DNA of 64,000 nucleotides from Xanthomonas phaseoli pv. phaseoli. Lineage in GTDB: Bacteria > Pseudomonadota > Gammaproteobacteria > Xanthomonadales > Xanthomonadaceae. Below are positions 24,644 to 33,649 of the stretch, one piece after another. Position 1 is the stretch's first letter. Each line of letters starts with the position of its first letter. The translations under genes were made by a program, and so were the position numbers. The DNA lies in assembly GCA_022749655.1 (NCBI GenBank), contig CP094243.1:4650001-4714000 (forward strand). The letters are read 5' to 3'. The notes beneath the pieces were generated by a model. That model searched no databases. It saw only the letters and a program-made list of their open reading frames with translations, and was not told the DNA's origin.

Positions 24644-25798
24644 TTAATCGCGCTGCCCAGCCACCCACGTGCCCAACACCTGCACATCGTCATCCACCAG
24701 TACCAGATCGGCCTGGTAGCCGGGTGCGATGCGTCCCAGGCGTTCGCCCAGGCCAATGCATTGCGCAGGATAGGTGGAGGCCATGCGCGCGGCTTCGGCC
24801 AGGTCCACGCCCAGCCAGCGCACGCTGTTGCGCACGGCAGTGGCCATGTCCAATGCAGAGCCGGCCAGTGCACCGTCGGCATTGCGCACCATGCCATCCA
24901 CGGCGGTGATGGTTTCGCCATAGAGGTCGAAACTGGCGCTGTCGCTGCCGACCATCGGCATGGCGTCGGTCACCAGCAGCAACTTGCCGCGTGGCTTGGC
25001 CGCGAGCGCCACACGCAGGCTGGCCGGATGCACGTGCACGCCGTCGACGATGACGCCGCACCACACATTGAGGTCTTCCAGCGCAGCGCCCACGGCATTG
25101 GGTTCGCGCCCGGCCAGTTGCGACATCGCGTTGTACACGTGCGTGAAGCCGCTGACGCCGGCGGCAATGCCATCGCGCGCCTGCTCGTAGGTGGCCGCAG
25201 TGTGGCCGGCAAACACGATTGCGCCGCCAGACACGAACGCGCGGATGTCCTCCACCGGCACGCGCTCGGGGGCGAGCGTGATCAGGGTGACGCCGTTGTC
25301 CAATGAGGTATCGACGGCAATCTCGTGCGCGTCCGGCACCCGGAACTTGTCTGCGTCGTGCGTGCCCTTACGCGCAGGACTCAGGTACGGACCCTCCAGA
25401 TGGATGCCAAGCACGCCGGGCACGCCTTGCGCGATGGCCTGGCGCGTGGCATCGATCGCTTCGGCCATCACCTGCGCGGTGTCGCTGATCAAGGTCGGCA
25501 GCATGCCGGTGGTGCCGAAACGACGATGCGCGGCCGCAATGGTGGCCAGTGCCTGCGGGTCGCGTGCGTTGTTGAACAACACCCCGCCGCCGCCGTTGAC
25601 CTGGATGTCGATGAAACCCGGCAGCAAGGTGGCGCCGCCCAGATCCACGCGCGTGTGCGCCTGCGCCACGCGCGCATCGTCGGCCGGCACGATCGCCTGG
25701 ATCTGCGTGCCAGCCAGCATCACGACCAGGCCATCCTGCAATCCGTTGTCGGTGAGCACGCGTGCATTGCACAGTGCCTGAGTCGCGAGAGCATGCAT
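24644..25798 (-). CDS. nagA: N-acetylglucosamine-6-phosphate deacetylase
   Basis: Hydrolyses GlcNAc-6-phosphate to glucosamine-6-phosphate and acetate in the cytoplasm. The 384-residue amidohydrolase shows FIDIQVNGGGGVLFN, the metal-binding HLEGPYLSPARKGTHD, VFAGHTAATYEQA with a metal His, FTHVYNAMSQLAGRE, and LLVTDAMPMVGS with the catalytic Asp. The start at 25798 overlaps nothing but sits directly after the nagB stop at 25801, so the two are cotranscribed. It is the last gene of the nagP-R-B-A operon. Confidence 0.95.
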   Translation of the reverse strand: MHALATQALCNARVLTDNGLQDGLVVMLAGTQIQAIVPADDARVAQAHTRVDLGGATLLPGFIDIQVNGGGGVLFNNARDPQALATIAAAHRRFGTTGMLPTLISDTAQVMAEAIDATRQAIAQGVPGVLGIHLEGPYLSPARKGTHDADKFRVPDAHEIAVDTSLDNGVTLITLAPERVPVEDIRAFVSGGAIVFAGHTAATYEQARDGIAAGVSGFTHVYNAMSQLAGREPNAVGAALEDLNVWCGVIVDGVHVHPASLRVALAAKPRGKLLLVTDAMPMVGSDSASFDLYGETITAVDGMVRNADGALAGSALDMATAVRNSVRWLGVDLAEAARMASTYPAQCIGLGERLGRIAPGYQADLVLVDDDVQVLGTWVAGQRD

Positions 25799-25800
25799 GA

Positions 25801-26829
25801 TCAGACGGTTTCCGTGACCTTGTTCAGATGCGGCGGAAGATCGGGATTGTTGCCGCGCTGCAGCGCCAGTGCATTGATCGCGCGATAGAAGCTCTGCACG
25901 GTCAGCAGCGGCGCGCAGGCCGGGTGCGCGGCGTCTGCCAGCGGTAAATCACCACCGGGCGCGGCCAGCCACACCTGCGCGCCACGCGCGCGGAATTCTT
26001 CGGCCAGTGCGCGGGTACCGGCGCCGGTTTCGTCGGGCTGTGCGAACACCAGCACCGGGAAGCCCGGCCCCACCAGGGCCATCGGCCCGTGCTTGACCTC
26101 GGCCGAGCTGTAGGCTTCGGCGTGCAGGCCGCAGGTTTCCTTGAACTTCAAAGCTGCTTCCTGCGCTGCGCCCAGGCCCAGCCCGCGGCCGAGCACGAAC
26201 AGGTTGTGCGCAGGCACCAGGCCAGCGGTAAGCACCGACCAATCGGCCTGCCACGCGCTGCGCAACTGCTGCGGCAAGGCGTCGAGCGCGGCCAGCAAGG
26301 CCGGGTCGTTTTTCCACACAGCGCCCAGATGCAGCACCGCGGCCAGCGAGGCGAGATAACTCTTGGTGGCGGCCACGCTTGTTTCCGGGCCTGCGCCCAG
26401 CGGAATCACCACCTCGGCCAGTTGCGCCAGCGGCGAATCTTCCACGTTGACCAGGGCGACCACGCGCGCGCCGGCAGCCTTGGCGGCTTCGGCATTGCGC
26501 AGCAGATCCGGGCTCTTGCCCGATTGCGAAATCACGATATACAGCGCGCCACGCAGCTGCAGCGGCGCCGCGTAGACCGAGCCCACCGATGGCGACGCAG
26601 ATGCGGTGACGATGCCGAGCTGGGTTTCGAACAGGTACTTGGCATAGGTGGCCGCATGATCGGAGCTACCGCGCGCGCAGGTCACCACGAACGGCGGTGG
26701 TGTCTGGCGCAGCGACTGCGCAAGCGCGGCGATGGTGTCGGCATTACGCCCGAACTGTGCAGCCACCACATCGGCGGTCTGCGCCGCTTCGCGGAACATC
26801 AAGGTCTCGGTTTCGGAGGGAAGGCTCAT
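25801..26829 (-). CDS. nagB: SIS-domain glucosamine-6-phosphate deaminase (NagB-II)
   Basis: Converts glucosamine-6-phosphate to fructose-6-phosphate and ammonia. This is the sugar-isomerase (SIS) type, related to the isomerase half of GlmS and lacking its glutaminase domain, not the classical NagB fold. The first SIS domain has VTCARGSSDHAATYAKYLFE and SQSGKSPD. The second has VLGRGLGLGAAQEAALKFKE and AEVKHGPMALV. The C-terminus HLNKVTETV matches the GlmS isomerase end. The 342-residue protein sits 6 bases after nagR and 2 before nagA. GlcNAc loci of Xanthomonas and Shewanella use this form. Confidence 0.93.
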   Translation of the reverse strand: MSLPSETETLMFREAAQTADVVAAQFGRNADTIAALAQSLRQTPPPFVVTCARGSSDHAATYAKYLFETQLGIVTASASPSVGSVYAAPLQLRGALYIVISQSGKSPDLLRNAEAAKAAGARVVALVNVEDSPLAQLAEVVIPLGAGPETSVAATKSYLASLAAVLHLGAVWKNDPALLAALDALPQQLRSAWQADWSVLTAGLVPAHNLFVLGRGLGLGAAQEAALKFKETCGLHAEAYSSAEVKHGPMALVGPGFPVLVFAQPDETGAGTRALAEEFRARGAQVWLAAPGGDLPLADAAHPACAPLLTVQSFYRAINALALQRGNNPDLPPHLNKVTETV

Positions 26830-26835
26830 CGTGGC

Positions 26836-27903
26836 TCAGGCAGATTCAGGAGGAAGGGGTTTGCCAGTGGACGCAGGTGCCGGCGCGGTGGAGCCGCGCA
26901 CCACCAACTGCGGCACGAAGCCGCGGCTCTGCAATTGCGCCGGTTGGTCGTCGTAGGCGTCGCTGCGCAGCTGGCTGATCAACAAGCGTGCGGCATGCCG
27001 CGCGATGTCGTCGGTGGCCTGCTTGGCAGTGGTCAATGCCGGCCACGACTGGCGCGAGAACGGGCTGTCTTCGAACCCGGCGATCGACAATTGATACGGT
27101 ACGTTCATGCCGGTGGACTTGGCTGCGGCCAGCACGCCTGCCGCGATTTCGTCATTGCTGCCGAAGATGGCGGTGGGCGGCTCGCGCAACGACAACAGCC
27201 GGCGTGCGCCACGGAAGCCATCGTCGAAGGTGTAGTCGCCGGGAATCACCAGGTGCTTGTCCAGGCTGATGCCGTAATCCTTCAACGCCGCTTCATAGCC
27301 GGCATAACGCTCGCCGCTGGAGCGATGTTGCGGGCCGCCCCACAGGAAGCCGATGCGTTGATGGCCGAGCTGGATCAGGTGCTCGGTGATTTCATAGGCG
27401 GCATCGCGGTCGTCGATATAAACGCACGGGCCGTCGCCGGGGTCGTCGGTGGAGGCGATGATGCGCACGCTCTTGATGCCGCGCGCGGCCAGGCCGGCCA
27501 GCAATTCCGGCCGTTCGGACATCGGCGCGGTCAATACCACGCCGGCCAGGCGCGAGCGCTGCACCCATTCGGCCAGTTCTTCGGCCAGCAACGGCGAGGT
27601 GGAATCGCAGGGATGGATCTGCAGGCCGAAGCCGGTTTCCCGGCACGCCGCCAGCACGCCGTTCTGGATGCCGATGATGTGGTACGGGTTGGGATTGTCG
27701 TATACCAGGCCGATCACGAACGGCGTGCCGCTACGCAGGTTGCGCGCGGACGGGTCGGGTTCGTAGTCGAGATCGGCGATGGCGCGCAGCACGCGTGCGC
27801 GCGTGGCCTGCATCACCGACGGCTCGTTGTTGATCACCCGCGACACGGTCTTCAACGAGACCTTGGCGCGTTCGGCGACATCTTTGATGGTGGGCCTGCG
27901 CAT
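26836..27903 (-). CDS. nagR: LacI-family repressor of GlcNAc genes, NagR
   Basis: Predicted repressor that leaves DNA when a GlcNAc-derived ligand binds. The N-terminal helix-turn-helix is IKDVAERAKVSLKTVSRVIN with the hinge LDYEPDPSARNLRSG; the rest is a periplasmic-binding-protein-like sensor (GLVYDNPNPYHIIGIQ, GPQHRSSGERYAGYEAA, SNDEIAAGVLAAAK). I chose the ATG at 27903 because the DNA-binding domain begins at once; an upstream in-frame ATG at 27933 is possible. It is inside the nagP-R-B-A operon, so autoregulation is likely. Identification as NagR rests on context. Confidence 0.9.
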   Translation of the reverse strand: MRRPTIKDVAERAKVSLKTVSRVINNEPSVMQATRARVLRAIADLDYEPDPSARNLRSGTPFVIGLVYDNPNPYHIIGIQNGVLAACRETGFGLQIHPCDSTSPLLAEELAEWVQRSRLAGVVLTAPMSERPELLAGLAARGIKSVRIIASTDDPGDGPCVYIDDRDAAYEITEHLIQLGHQRIGFLWGGPQHRSSGERYAGYEAALKDYGISLDKHLVIPGDYTFDDGFRGARRLLSLREPPTAIFGSNDEIAAGVLAAAKSTGMNVPYQLSIAGFEDSPFSRQSWPALTTAKQATDDIARHAARLLISQLRSDAYDDQPAQLQSRGFVPQLVVRGSTAPAPASTGKPLPPESA

Positions 27904-27943
27904 GGATGTACCTTGTCCGTCGGAACGCATCATGCCGCCGCGA

Positions 27944-29221
27944 TCACTTGGCCTGGGCCGGCAGGCCCACGCGATGACCGCGCAGCGAATAGAACAGGAT
28001 GTACAGATAGCACGGCACCATCAGCGCAGCGAACACGACCTGGAAGTCGTAATGCTGCTTGAGGATGGCGAACAGCTGCGGAATGATCGCGCCGCCGGCA
28101 ATGCCCATCACCAACAGGGCCGAGCCGATTTCGGTGAAGCGCCCCAGTCCGCGAATGGCCAGCGGGAAGATCGCCGGCCACATCATCGCGTTGGCAAAGC
28201 CGAGCGCGGCCACGAAGCCTACCGACACATAGTTTTCGGTGAACAAGGCACCCAGCGAGAACAGCACACCCAGCACCGCCGACACGCTCAGATAACGCGC
28301 CTGCGAGATCACGCGCGGAATCAGTACCAGGCCGGCGATATAGCCCAGCAACATCGCGCCCAATGTGTAGGAGGTGAAGATCTTGGTGCTGTCCAACGGG
28401 AGACTGAAACCGTGCCCGTAGGTACCGATGGCATCGCCGACCATCACTTCCACGCCCACGTAGACGAACAGGCACAGCACGCCCAGCCACAGGTGCGGGA
28501 ATTGGAAGATGCTGGATTTCTCCACGCCACCGCTCGCGCCCGGCGTGGCATTGGCTTCGGAGGGCTTGAGCTCGGGCAGCGGCGAGAACAGCACGCCGAT
28601 GGCCAGCAGCAACAGCACACCGGACATCACCAGATACGGCGCGTGAATCTTGGCGGCGAAGGCGGTGAGCAAGCTTTCCTTGGTTGCCGCATCGGCGCTG
28701 GCCACCTGCGCGGACAGGTCACCAATGCCGTGCAGCACCAGCGAGCCGATCAGGATCGGCGCCAGGATGCCGGCAATCTTGTTGCAGATGCCCATCAAGG
28801 CAATACGGCGCGCGGCGCTTTCGATCGGCCCGAGAATGCTGATGTACGGGTTGATCGCCGTCTGCAGCAGGGCAAGGCCGCTGCCGATGACAAACAGGCC
28901 GCCCAGCGCGCCCGGATACCAGCGCTGCGTGGCGAACTGGCCGAAGCCTGCTGCGCCCACGGCCATCACCACCAGGCTCAGCGCCAGGCCTTTCTTCATG
29001 CCGGTGCGTTTGAGAATCCACGACGAGGGCAAGGCCAGAAAGAAGTACGACAGGTAGAACACCATCAGCACCAGGAACGCGTTGACCTCGTTGAGATCGA
29101 ACGCCAGCCGCACGAAGGTGATCAGCGGCCCGTTGATCCAGGTGAAAAAGCCGATGATGAAGAACAGCACGCCGACGATGGCGATTGAGACAACGGGATT
29201 TGCGGGCCTGGCGGTAGTCAT
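27944..29221 (-). CDS. nagP: GlcNAc transporter NagP (MFS, FucP family)
   Basis: Inner-membrane permease of 425 residues with about 12 predicted helices. FucP-like features are FFTWINGPLITFVRLAF in the first loop, ALLQTAINPYISILGP and ARRIALMGICNKIAGILAPI in the first half, and ALGFANAMMWPAIFPLAIRG in the second. Proton-coupled import of GlcNAc is the known role of this family in Xanthomonas and Shewanella. It starts 44 bases after the nagQ stop, so the five genes nagQ-P-R-B-A may share a transcript. Confidence 0.92.
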   Translation of the reverse strand: MTTARPANPVVSIAIVGVLFFIIGFFTWINGPLITFVRLAFDLNEVNAFLVLMVFYLSYFFLALPSSWILKRTGMKKGLALSLVVMAVGAAGFGQFATQRWYPGALGGLFVIGSGLALLQTAINPYISILGPIESAARRIALMGICNKIAGILAPILIGSLVLHGIGDLSAQVASADAATKESLLTAFAAKIHAPYLVMSGVLLLLAIGVLFSPLPELKPSEANATPGASGGVEKSSIFQFPHLWLGVLCLFVYVGVEVMVGDAIGTYGHGFSLPLDSTKIFTSYTLGAMLLGYIAGLVLIPRVISQARYLSVSAVLGVLFSLGALFTENYVSVGFVAALGFANAMMWPAIFPLAIRGLGRFTEIGSALLVMGIAGGAIIPQLFAILKQHYDFQVVFAALMVPCYLYILFYSLRGHRVGLPAQAK

Positions 29222-29264
29222 GGATCGGCTGGCTCTGAGGTTGTCGTAAGGAATGCCGTTGGCA

Positions 29265-30034
29265 TCAGCGGCGCAGTTCGGCGACGAAATCGTAGAAATC
29301 GTTGTGGCAATAGGTGTCGGTCAATTCGATCGCACTGCCATCGCGGGCATAGCCCACGCGCACCACATGCAAAATCGCCTCTCGCCGGTCTTCATGCGCA
29401 GGTGTTCGGCCAACCGTGCGGGCAGATTGATGGCGCGGAAGTACTGCAGTGCGCGCACCACCGGCGTGCCCTGCGCATCGAGATAGCTGTAGAGCGAATC
29501 GCCGATCTGCTGCGGGTCGGCGACGATGCGTTTCGGCAGCACCGCGTGCTCGTAGGCCATGACGCGGTCGTCGGCGCTGCGCAGACGCGTCAGCGAGGCC
29601 ACCGCCGCATCCGGCGACAAGCCCAGCCGCAAGATCTCTTCACCATGCGCCGGGCGCAGCCGCCGCTCCAGCCAGCGCGTCCCCGGCTCATAGCCCTTGA
29701 TGCGCAGCGTCTCGCTGAAACTGGTCAGGCCGCTGAGCTGATGCTGGATCTGGGTGGTGACAAAGGTGCCGGCGCCCTGCCGGCGCGAGACCAAGCCTTG
29801 TTCGACCAGCACATCCACCGCCTGGCGCAGGGTCACCCGCGAGATCTGCAACCGTTCGCACAGCTGGCGCTCGGCCGGCAGCGCCTCGCCGGCCTTCCAC
29901 TGCCCGCCGCGAATGGCATCGCTGAGCTTGGCGGCCAGTTGCAGGTACAGCGGCGTCGGTGCGGAAGCCTCCAGCGCCAGCGCGTCCATCCTGGGGTCGT
30001 CGTCCGTCCTGGCATTGGTTCTGGGTCTGGCCAC
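29265..30034 (-). CDS. nagQ: GntR-family (HutC type) repressor NagQ (frame break near 29380)
   Basis: Predicted second repressor of GlcNAc genes. The winged helix at the N-terminus reads LYLQLAAKLSDAIRGGQWK, LPAERQLCERLQISRVTLRQ and GLVSRRQGAGTFV; the C-terminal UTRA domain includes FSETLRIKGYEPGTRW and YEHAVLPKRIVADP. The start is GTG at 30034, preceded by GGAGGA at a good distance, giving VARPRTNARTDD. After LRMKTGE the frame breaks where CTCT (29379-29382) carries one CT too many; the repaired end is ILHVVRVGYARDGS and TYCHNDFYDFVAELRR, stopping at 29265. A palindrome lies just upstream and may be its own operator. Confidence 0.88.
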
Positions 30035-30382
30035 TGCCTGTCCTCCGGACCGACTTGGATTTGTTAGGTCCAATATAGTACCAATTCGCTCCGCGTGCAT
30101 CAGGCCCTGGGCGCCCCGAATGCATCCGATCGGGCGAGGCATCGGGCCGTGGCAGATCGGCTGCACTCCCCTGGCCGGCGCCGTGCAGGCCTCCCAGGGC
30201 TGATGCGCAGGTTGCATGCGCGCTGACGAATGCCGATCACGCGACACCGCGCCATGGCGAAACGTCTTCCGGCGGATGCCCCGGCGTGTTGCTTGGATCG
30301 GCCGCGATGGATGCGCCAGCGGCGCCGCATGCACGCGCATGGTGCAGGGAAACCGACGCTACGGCGCGCAGCCAGCGATGCG
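30035..30382. other. Intergenic region between xcsN and nagQ
   Basis: About 348 bases. It carries the putative NagQ operator next to nagQ. The remainder shows no gene and no clear xcs terminator. Confidence 0.5.
30067..30082. promoter_or_regulatory. Putative NagQ operator
   Basis: GGTCCAATATAGTACC is an imperfect palindrome (GGT and ACC ends, ATAT-like centre) 33 bases upstream of the nagQ GTG. The ends GGT-ACC agree with operators of HutC/UTRA-type repressors of amino-sugar genes such as DasR. The assignment is inference. Confidence 0.5.
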
Positions 30383-31105
30383 CTAATTGCGCAATTGACC
30401 GTGGTCGTTGCGCACCAACCCGCGCTCCGGTGTGGCAGCGAAGCCCAGCAACTGCAGGCCGACACCCAATACCGCGTCCTGCGCCGGATCGACGCGCGAC
30501 TGCAGCTGCCAGCGTCCGTCGGGCCAGAGTTGCAGCTGTGCTTCGGCCTGCACGCCGGCGGGCAACGCGGTATCGGGCAACAAGGTCAGCACGGCAACGT
30601 TGTCCACGCATGCCGGCTGCCCGGACAAGCGCAGCGGCGGCAGACCGGGCAGCTCGCCCGTGCCGCTTGCCAGCACTTGCAGACTGACCCGCCCGTGCGC
30701 CCGCACACAGCCGGTGGCATCGAATAGCAGATCCACCTGCTGCAACTGCAACGCCAGATCGATCAGCGCCACGCCACCCGGCTGGCGCACCAGCAGTTGG
30801 CCCTGTGCATTACGCATGCCGCGTTGCGCGCCATCCACCAAAAGCAGTTGCAACTGTGCGGACTGCAATTGCACCTGACGTTCGCCATGCACCAGCGACC
30901 AGACCCGCGGCCGCACCGCCACATCGCCGAACGCGACGCCTTGCCATTGCACCTGCCGCAACGTGCCGGCCCAGATCGGGCCCTCCACGTCCAGCACCGA
31001 AAACGGCAGCCCCTCGCGCGGCAGCACCAGGCGCAACGGGACAAACGCCAGCAGCGCGACACCCGCCATCGACAGCAAGAGCAAGGCCCAACGCATGCGA
31101 GTCAC
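30383..31105 (-). CDS. xcsN: Type II secretion protein N (Xcs)
   Basis: Inner-membrane component of the Xcs machine, with one N-terminal membrane helix (MRWALLLLSMAGVALLAFVP) and a periplasmic part of the GspN type (PFSVLDVEGPIWAGTLRQVQ). 240 residues. It is the last gene of the cluster; its start overlaps the xcsM stop as ATGA. The order ending in N, without a following D, distinguishes Xcs from the Xps system of the same bacteria, where D comes last. Confidence 0.88.
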   Translation of the reverse strand: MTRMRWALLLLSMAGVALLAFVPLRLVLPREGLPFSVLDVEGPIWAGTLRQVQWQGVAFGDVAVRPRVWSLVHGERQVQLQSAQLQLLLVDGAQRGMRNAQGQLLVRQPGGVALIDLALQLQQVDLLFDATGCVRAHGRVSLQVLASGTGELPGLPPLRLSGQPACVDNVAVLTLLPDTALPAGVQAEAQLQLWPDGRWQLQSRVDPAQDAVLGVGLQLLGFAATPERGLVRNDHGQLRN

Positions 31106-31578
31106 GGTCCCGATTCCGCAAACCCGCAGCGTACGCGGAGTTGACCCTGCTCGCGTGCCACACGCAGGTGGGTCGGCACCAGGCCGTGCGCCTGTCGCAA
31201 TCGCTCAAGCCAGCCGAACAGCGTGGCGGCGCTGACGGCATCGATCTGCACCTCCACCCCGCCCGCGGCACTGCGGTGTTGGGAGGTGATGTCGACGCCG
31301 GCATCGCGTGCGCTGCTTGCGATGATCTCGGCCAAGGCCGCTGGGCCCGGTGCGGCAGCGCGTCCGGTCGATGCTGCCTGCGCAGATGCATCGAGCACCA
31401 GCTGCGCAGCATCGGCATAGCGCGCCCAAGCCCGGTCATGCCAGTGGCGCAATGGCATGTAGAGCGCGTACCAGCCCACGAAGGCCGCCAATGCCGCGCA
31501 CATCACGCCCAGCATGCGCCGCTCTCGCGGCGCCCGTGCCTGCCACCAGTGCGTGCCGCGTTGCACAGCTGCCTTCAT
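31102..31578 (-). CDS. xcsM: Type II secretion protein M (Xcs)
   Basis: Bitopic inner-membrane protein of 158 residues that partners GspL in the assembly platform. A cytoplasmic start with RAPRERRMLGVMCAALAAFV leads into one membrane helix (about residues 20-40), followed by a coiled region and a ferredoxin-like periplasmic domain (VQIDAVSAATLFGWLERLRQ). ATGA overlaps join it to xcsL and xcsN. Confidence 0.88.
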   Translation of the reverse strand: MKAAVQRGTHWWQARAPRERRMLGVMCAALAAFVGWYALYMPLRHWHDRAWARYADAAQLVLDASAQAASTGRAAAPGPAALAEIIASSARDAGVDITSQHRSAAGGVEVQIDAVSAATLFGWLERLRQAHGLVPTHLRVAREQGQLRVRCGFAESGP

Positions 31579-32663
31579 CGCAATAGCTCCAACGCAAACG
31601 GTGTCCGCATGCGACCGTCTTCGACCTGGCTGCTGCCCGGATCCAACTGCCAGCCGGCATCCGCAAGCCGCGCCGAGAGCTGTTGCAGGCTGGCGTCATC
31701 GGTGTGCAGCAAGGTCGCACGTAATGGCTGTGCGGCGTTGTAGTCCAGCTGATCCAGTTCTGCCGCTGGAAGGGCATCGACTGCGGCAAACAAGGTGCTC
31801 AGTTGCACCGCCAGGCGATTGGTCGCCGTGCCGGCCTGCCGACGCGCCTGCAATGCGGCGGGCACCGCCGCTGCATCGCGCACACCCAACTGCGTGGCGG
31901 CGCGCGTTTGCAGTACACGCGCACCGATCTCGTAGCGCAATGTCTGCGCCAGCAACAGCAGTGCCGGCGAGAGCAGCACCAGTGCGGCCAACACCGCCAG
32001 ACGGCGCGGAGCGCACTTTTGCTCAGCAGCGGCCTTGTTCGCGAACGGGTGCTGCAGAAGATTGATCGGCACGTGGGCAGCGTTGCGCGCAAAGCAGGCA
32101 ATGGACTGCGTCGGATCGGGCACCGGCAGCACGGCCGGCACACCATCGCCCAGCAGCAAACGCGCCGCCTCTGGCTCCAGACTGCAGGCCAGCTGTGCGC
32201 CGCGGATCAGCCAACGGCCATCCCAGTGCATCACCGCGACCGTCGCAGCGGCACCGGGCTCCAGCAGCAGGCAATCCGGCACCACCGCATCGGGAACACA
32301 GCCCAGTTGCGTTGCGCGCGCCAGCCAGTGCTGCATCACCACGCTGTCCACTGCAGCGACCAGGCGCGTGCCATCAGCCTCCGCGCCAGCGGCAATCACC
32401 ACATGCAAGGCCTGCGCGTCGACAGCCAGATGCTCGGCCAAATGCAGGCGCGCAGCAGCCCGTGATTGCGCCATGCTACGGCCAGGCAAGCGCAACCAGC
32501 GCAGGTGCACATCCACACCCGGCACCACCAGGAGGGTACGCGCGGATGGCTCAGGCGGCGTCGTGGCCCGCCTCACCGATTGCACCTGCCCCTGCGCATC
32601 CACACCTACCGCAATGGATTGGGCACCTGCATCGGTTGGCAGCAACAACAAGGTGGTGGTCAT
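31575..32663 (-). CDS. xcsL: Type II secretion protein L (Xcs)
   Basis: Links the cytoplasmic ATPase XcsE to the inner-membrane platform. The 362-residue protein has a cytoplasmic actin-like domain (residues 1-220; VVPGVDVHLRWLRLPGRS, VIAAGAEADGTRLVAAVDSV), a membrane helix around 225-245 (LAVLAALVLLSPALLLLAQT) and a small periplasmic domain. ATGA overlaps join it to both xcsK and xcsM. Confidence 0.9.
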   Translation of the reverse strand: MTTTLLLLPTDAGAQSIAVGVDAQGQVQSVRRATTPPEPSARTLLVVPGVDVHLRWLRLPGRSMAQSRAAARLHLAEHLAVDAQALHVVIAAGAEADGTRLVAAVDSVVMQHWLARATQLGCVPDAVVPDCLLLEPGAAATVAVMHWDGRWLIRGAQLACSLEPEAARLLLGDGVPAVLPVPDPTQSIACFARNAAHVPINLLQHPFANKAAAEQKCAPRRLAVLAALVLLSPALLLLAQTLRYEIGARVLQTRAATQLGVRDAAAVPAALQARRQAGTATNRLAVQLSTLFAAVDALPAAELDQLDYNAAQPLRATLLHTDDASLQQLSARLADAGWQLDPGSSQVEDGRMRTPFALELLR

Positions 32664-33649
32664 TGGTCAGAACTCCATTGGCGCGCGACCAGCCGGACCC
32701 GGCCGGCCGTTTCCTGTTGCAGCAATGCTTCCAGCATGACCTGCGCGCCGGCATGGTCGACCTGGCTGTAGAGGGAGAAATAGCGGGTGCGCAGTTCGAG
32801 CTGTTCCAGCACCGCATTGGACAGCCCGGCCTCCATCAGTGCCGGCTGGCTGAGAAACATCCTGATGTCGCGCCATCCTCCGGCCTGCCGTGCAGCAATG
32901 ATCCGTCGCGCGGCCGGCAGTTCCAGCGCTCCTTCGGTCAACGCCACCAGTACCGGCGCATCGTCCAGGCGCAGCGTGTTGATATTGATCGGTGACAAGC
33001 GGCCCTCCGGCAATGCGCAGACATACGGCTGCAGTTGCGCGATCAGTTGCGGCGTATAGCCGTCGATGGCGCGCAGTTCGCTGACGCCCGCGAGCAAGGT
33101 GGCACCGGTACGCCGTGGCACGGCGGCCTGCAGGTAGCGCTCGTCTTCGGCGCCATGCGCGCCCGGCTGTGTGTCGGAGTCGATCCAGTCCACCAATGCG
33201 TCGGTCAGCGCATGCGCCTGTTGCGGGGCGATGCCCAACACCTCGAGCAATGCACGATATTGGCGTGCCCCCTCATCGCTACGCTGCCATTGTTCGGGCG
33301 CACCAACGACCACGCTGTTGAGATTGAAGCAACCGCCGCGATCGCGCAGGCGCACGCTCACCGCGCCGTCGTCCAACGGAAAGCGGATCGTCTGGTCGTT
33401 CCAGCCGCCGTCCAGCGTCGTGCGCAGCGGATCCCGTTTGGACAGTGCCTGCAAGCGCTGCCGCGCAACGGCCTCGCTGCCCAGCGCGTACCACTGCGCT
33501 TGCGTCATCGCCTGGCCATTGCCGCTGCGGCGCAGACCAAAGCGCAGGTCTTCCAGCATGGCCGCCATCAGCAAGGTCATCACGGCAACCAGCAGCAATA
33601 CCGTGAGCAAGGCCACGCCGCGTTGCCTGGCAGGTGCGTGCAGTGCCAT
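32660..33649 (-). CDS. xcsK: Type II secretion minor pseudopilin K (Xcs)
   Basis: Tip pseudopilin that caps the pseudopilus with I and J. The N-terminus ARQRGVALLTVLLLVAVMTL has the prepilin-type cleavage site after Gly and the hydrophobic helix; as is usual for GspK, the +5 Glu is absent. The large globular domain (DRGGCFNLNSVV, ALVDWIDSDTQPGAHGAEDE, LSPININTLR) is typical, and its acidic segment is the calcium-binding region of GspK. The ATG at 33649 overlaps the xcsJ stop; 33652 is a GTG in frame. Confidence 0.92.
   Translation of the reverse strand: MALHAPARQRGVALLTVLLLVAVMTLLMAAMLEDLRFGLRRSGNGQAMTQAQWYALGSEAVARQRLQALSKRDPLRTTLDGGWNDQTIRFPLDDGAVSVRLRDRGGCFNLNSVVVGAPEQWQRSDEGARQYRALLEVLGIAPQQAHALTDALVDWIDSDTQPGAHGAEDERYLQAAVPRRTGATLLAGVSELRAIDGYTPQLIAQLQPYVCALPEGRLSPININTLRLDDAPVLVALTEGALELPAARRIIAARQAGGWRDIRMFLSQPALMEAGLSNAVLEQLELRTRYFSLYSQVDHAGAQVMLEALLQQETAGRVRLVARQWSSDQ

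Noticed and set aside
26089..28062. Long open frame on the plus strand opposite nagR and nagB
   Set aside because: Antisense shadow of well-recognised GlcNAc genes, with no family resemblance.
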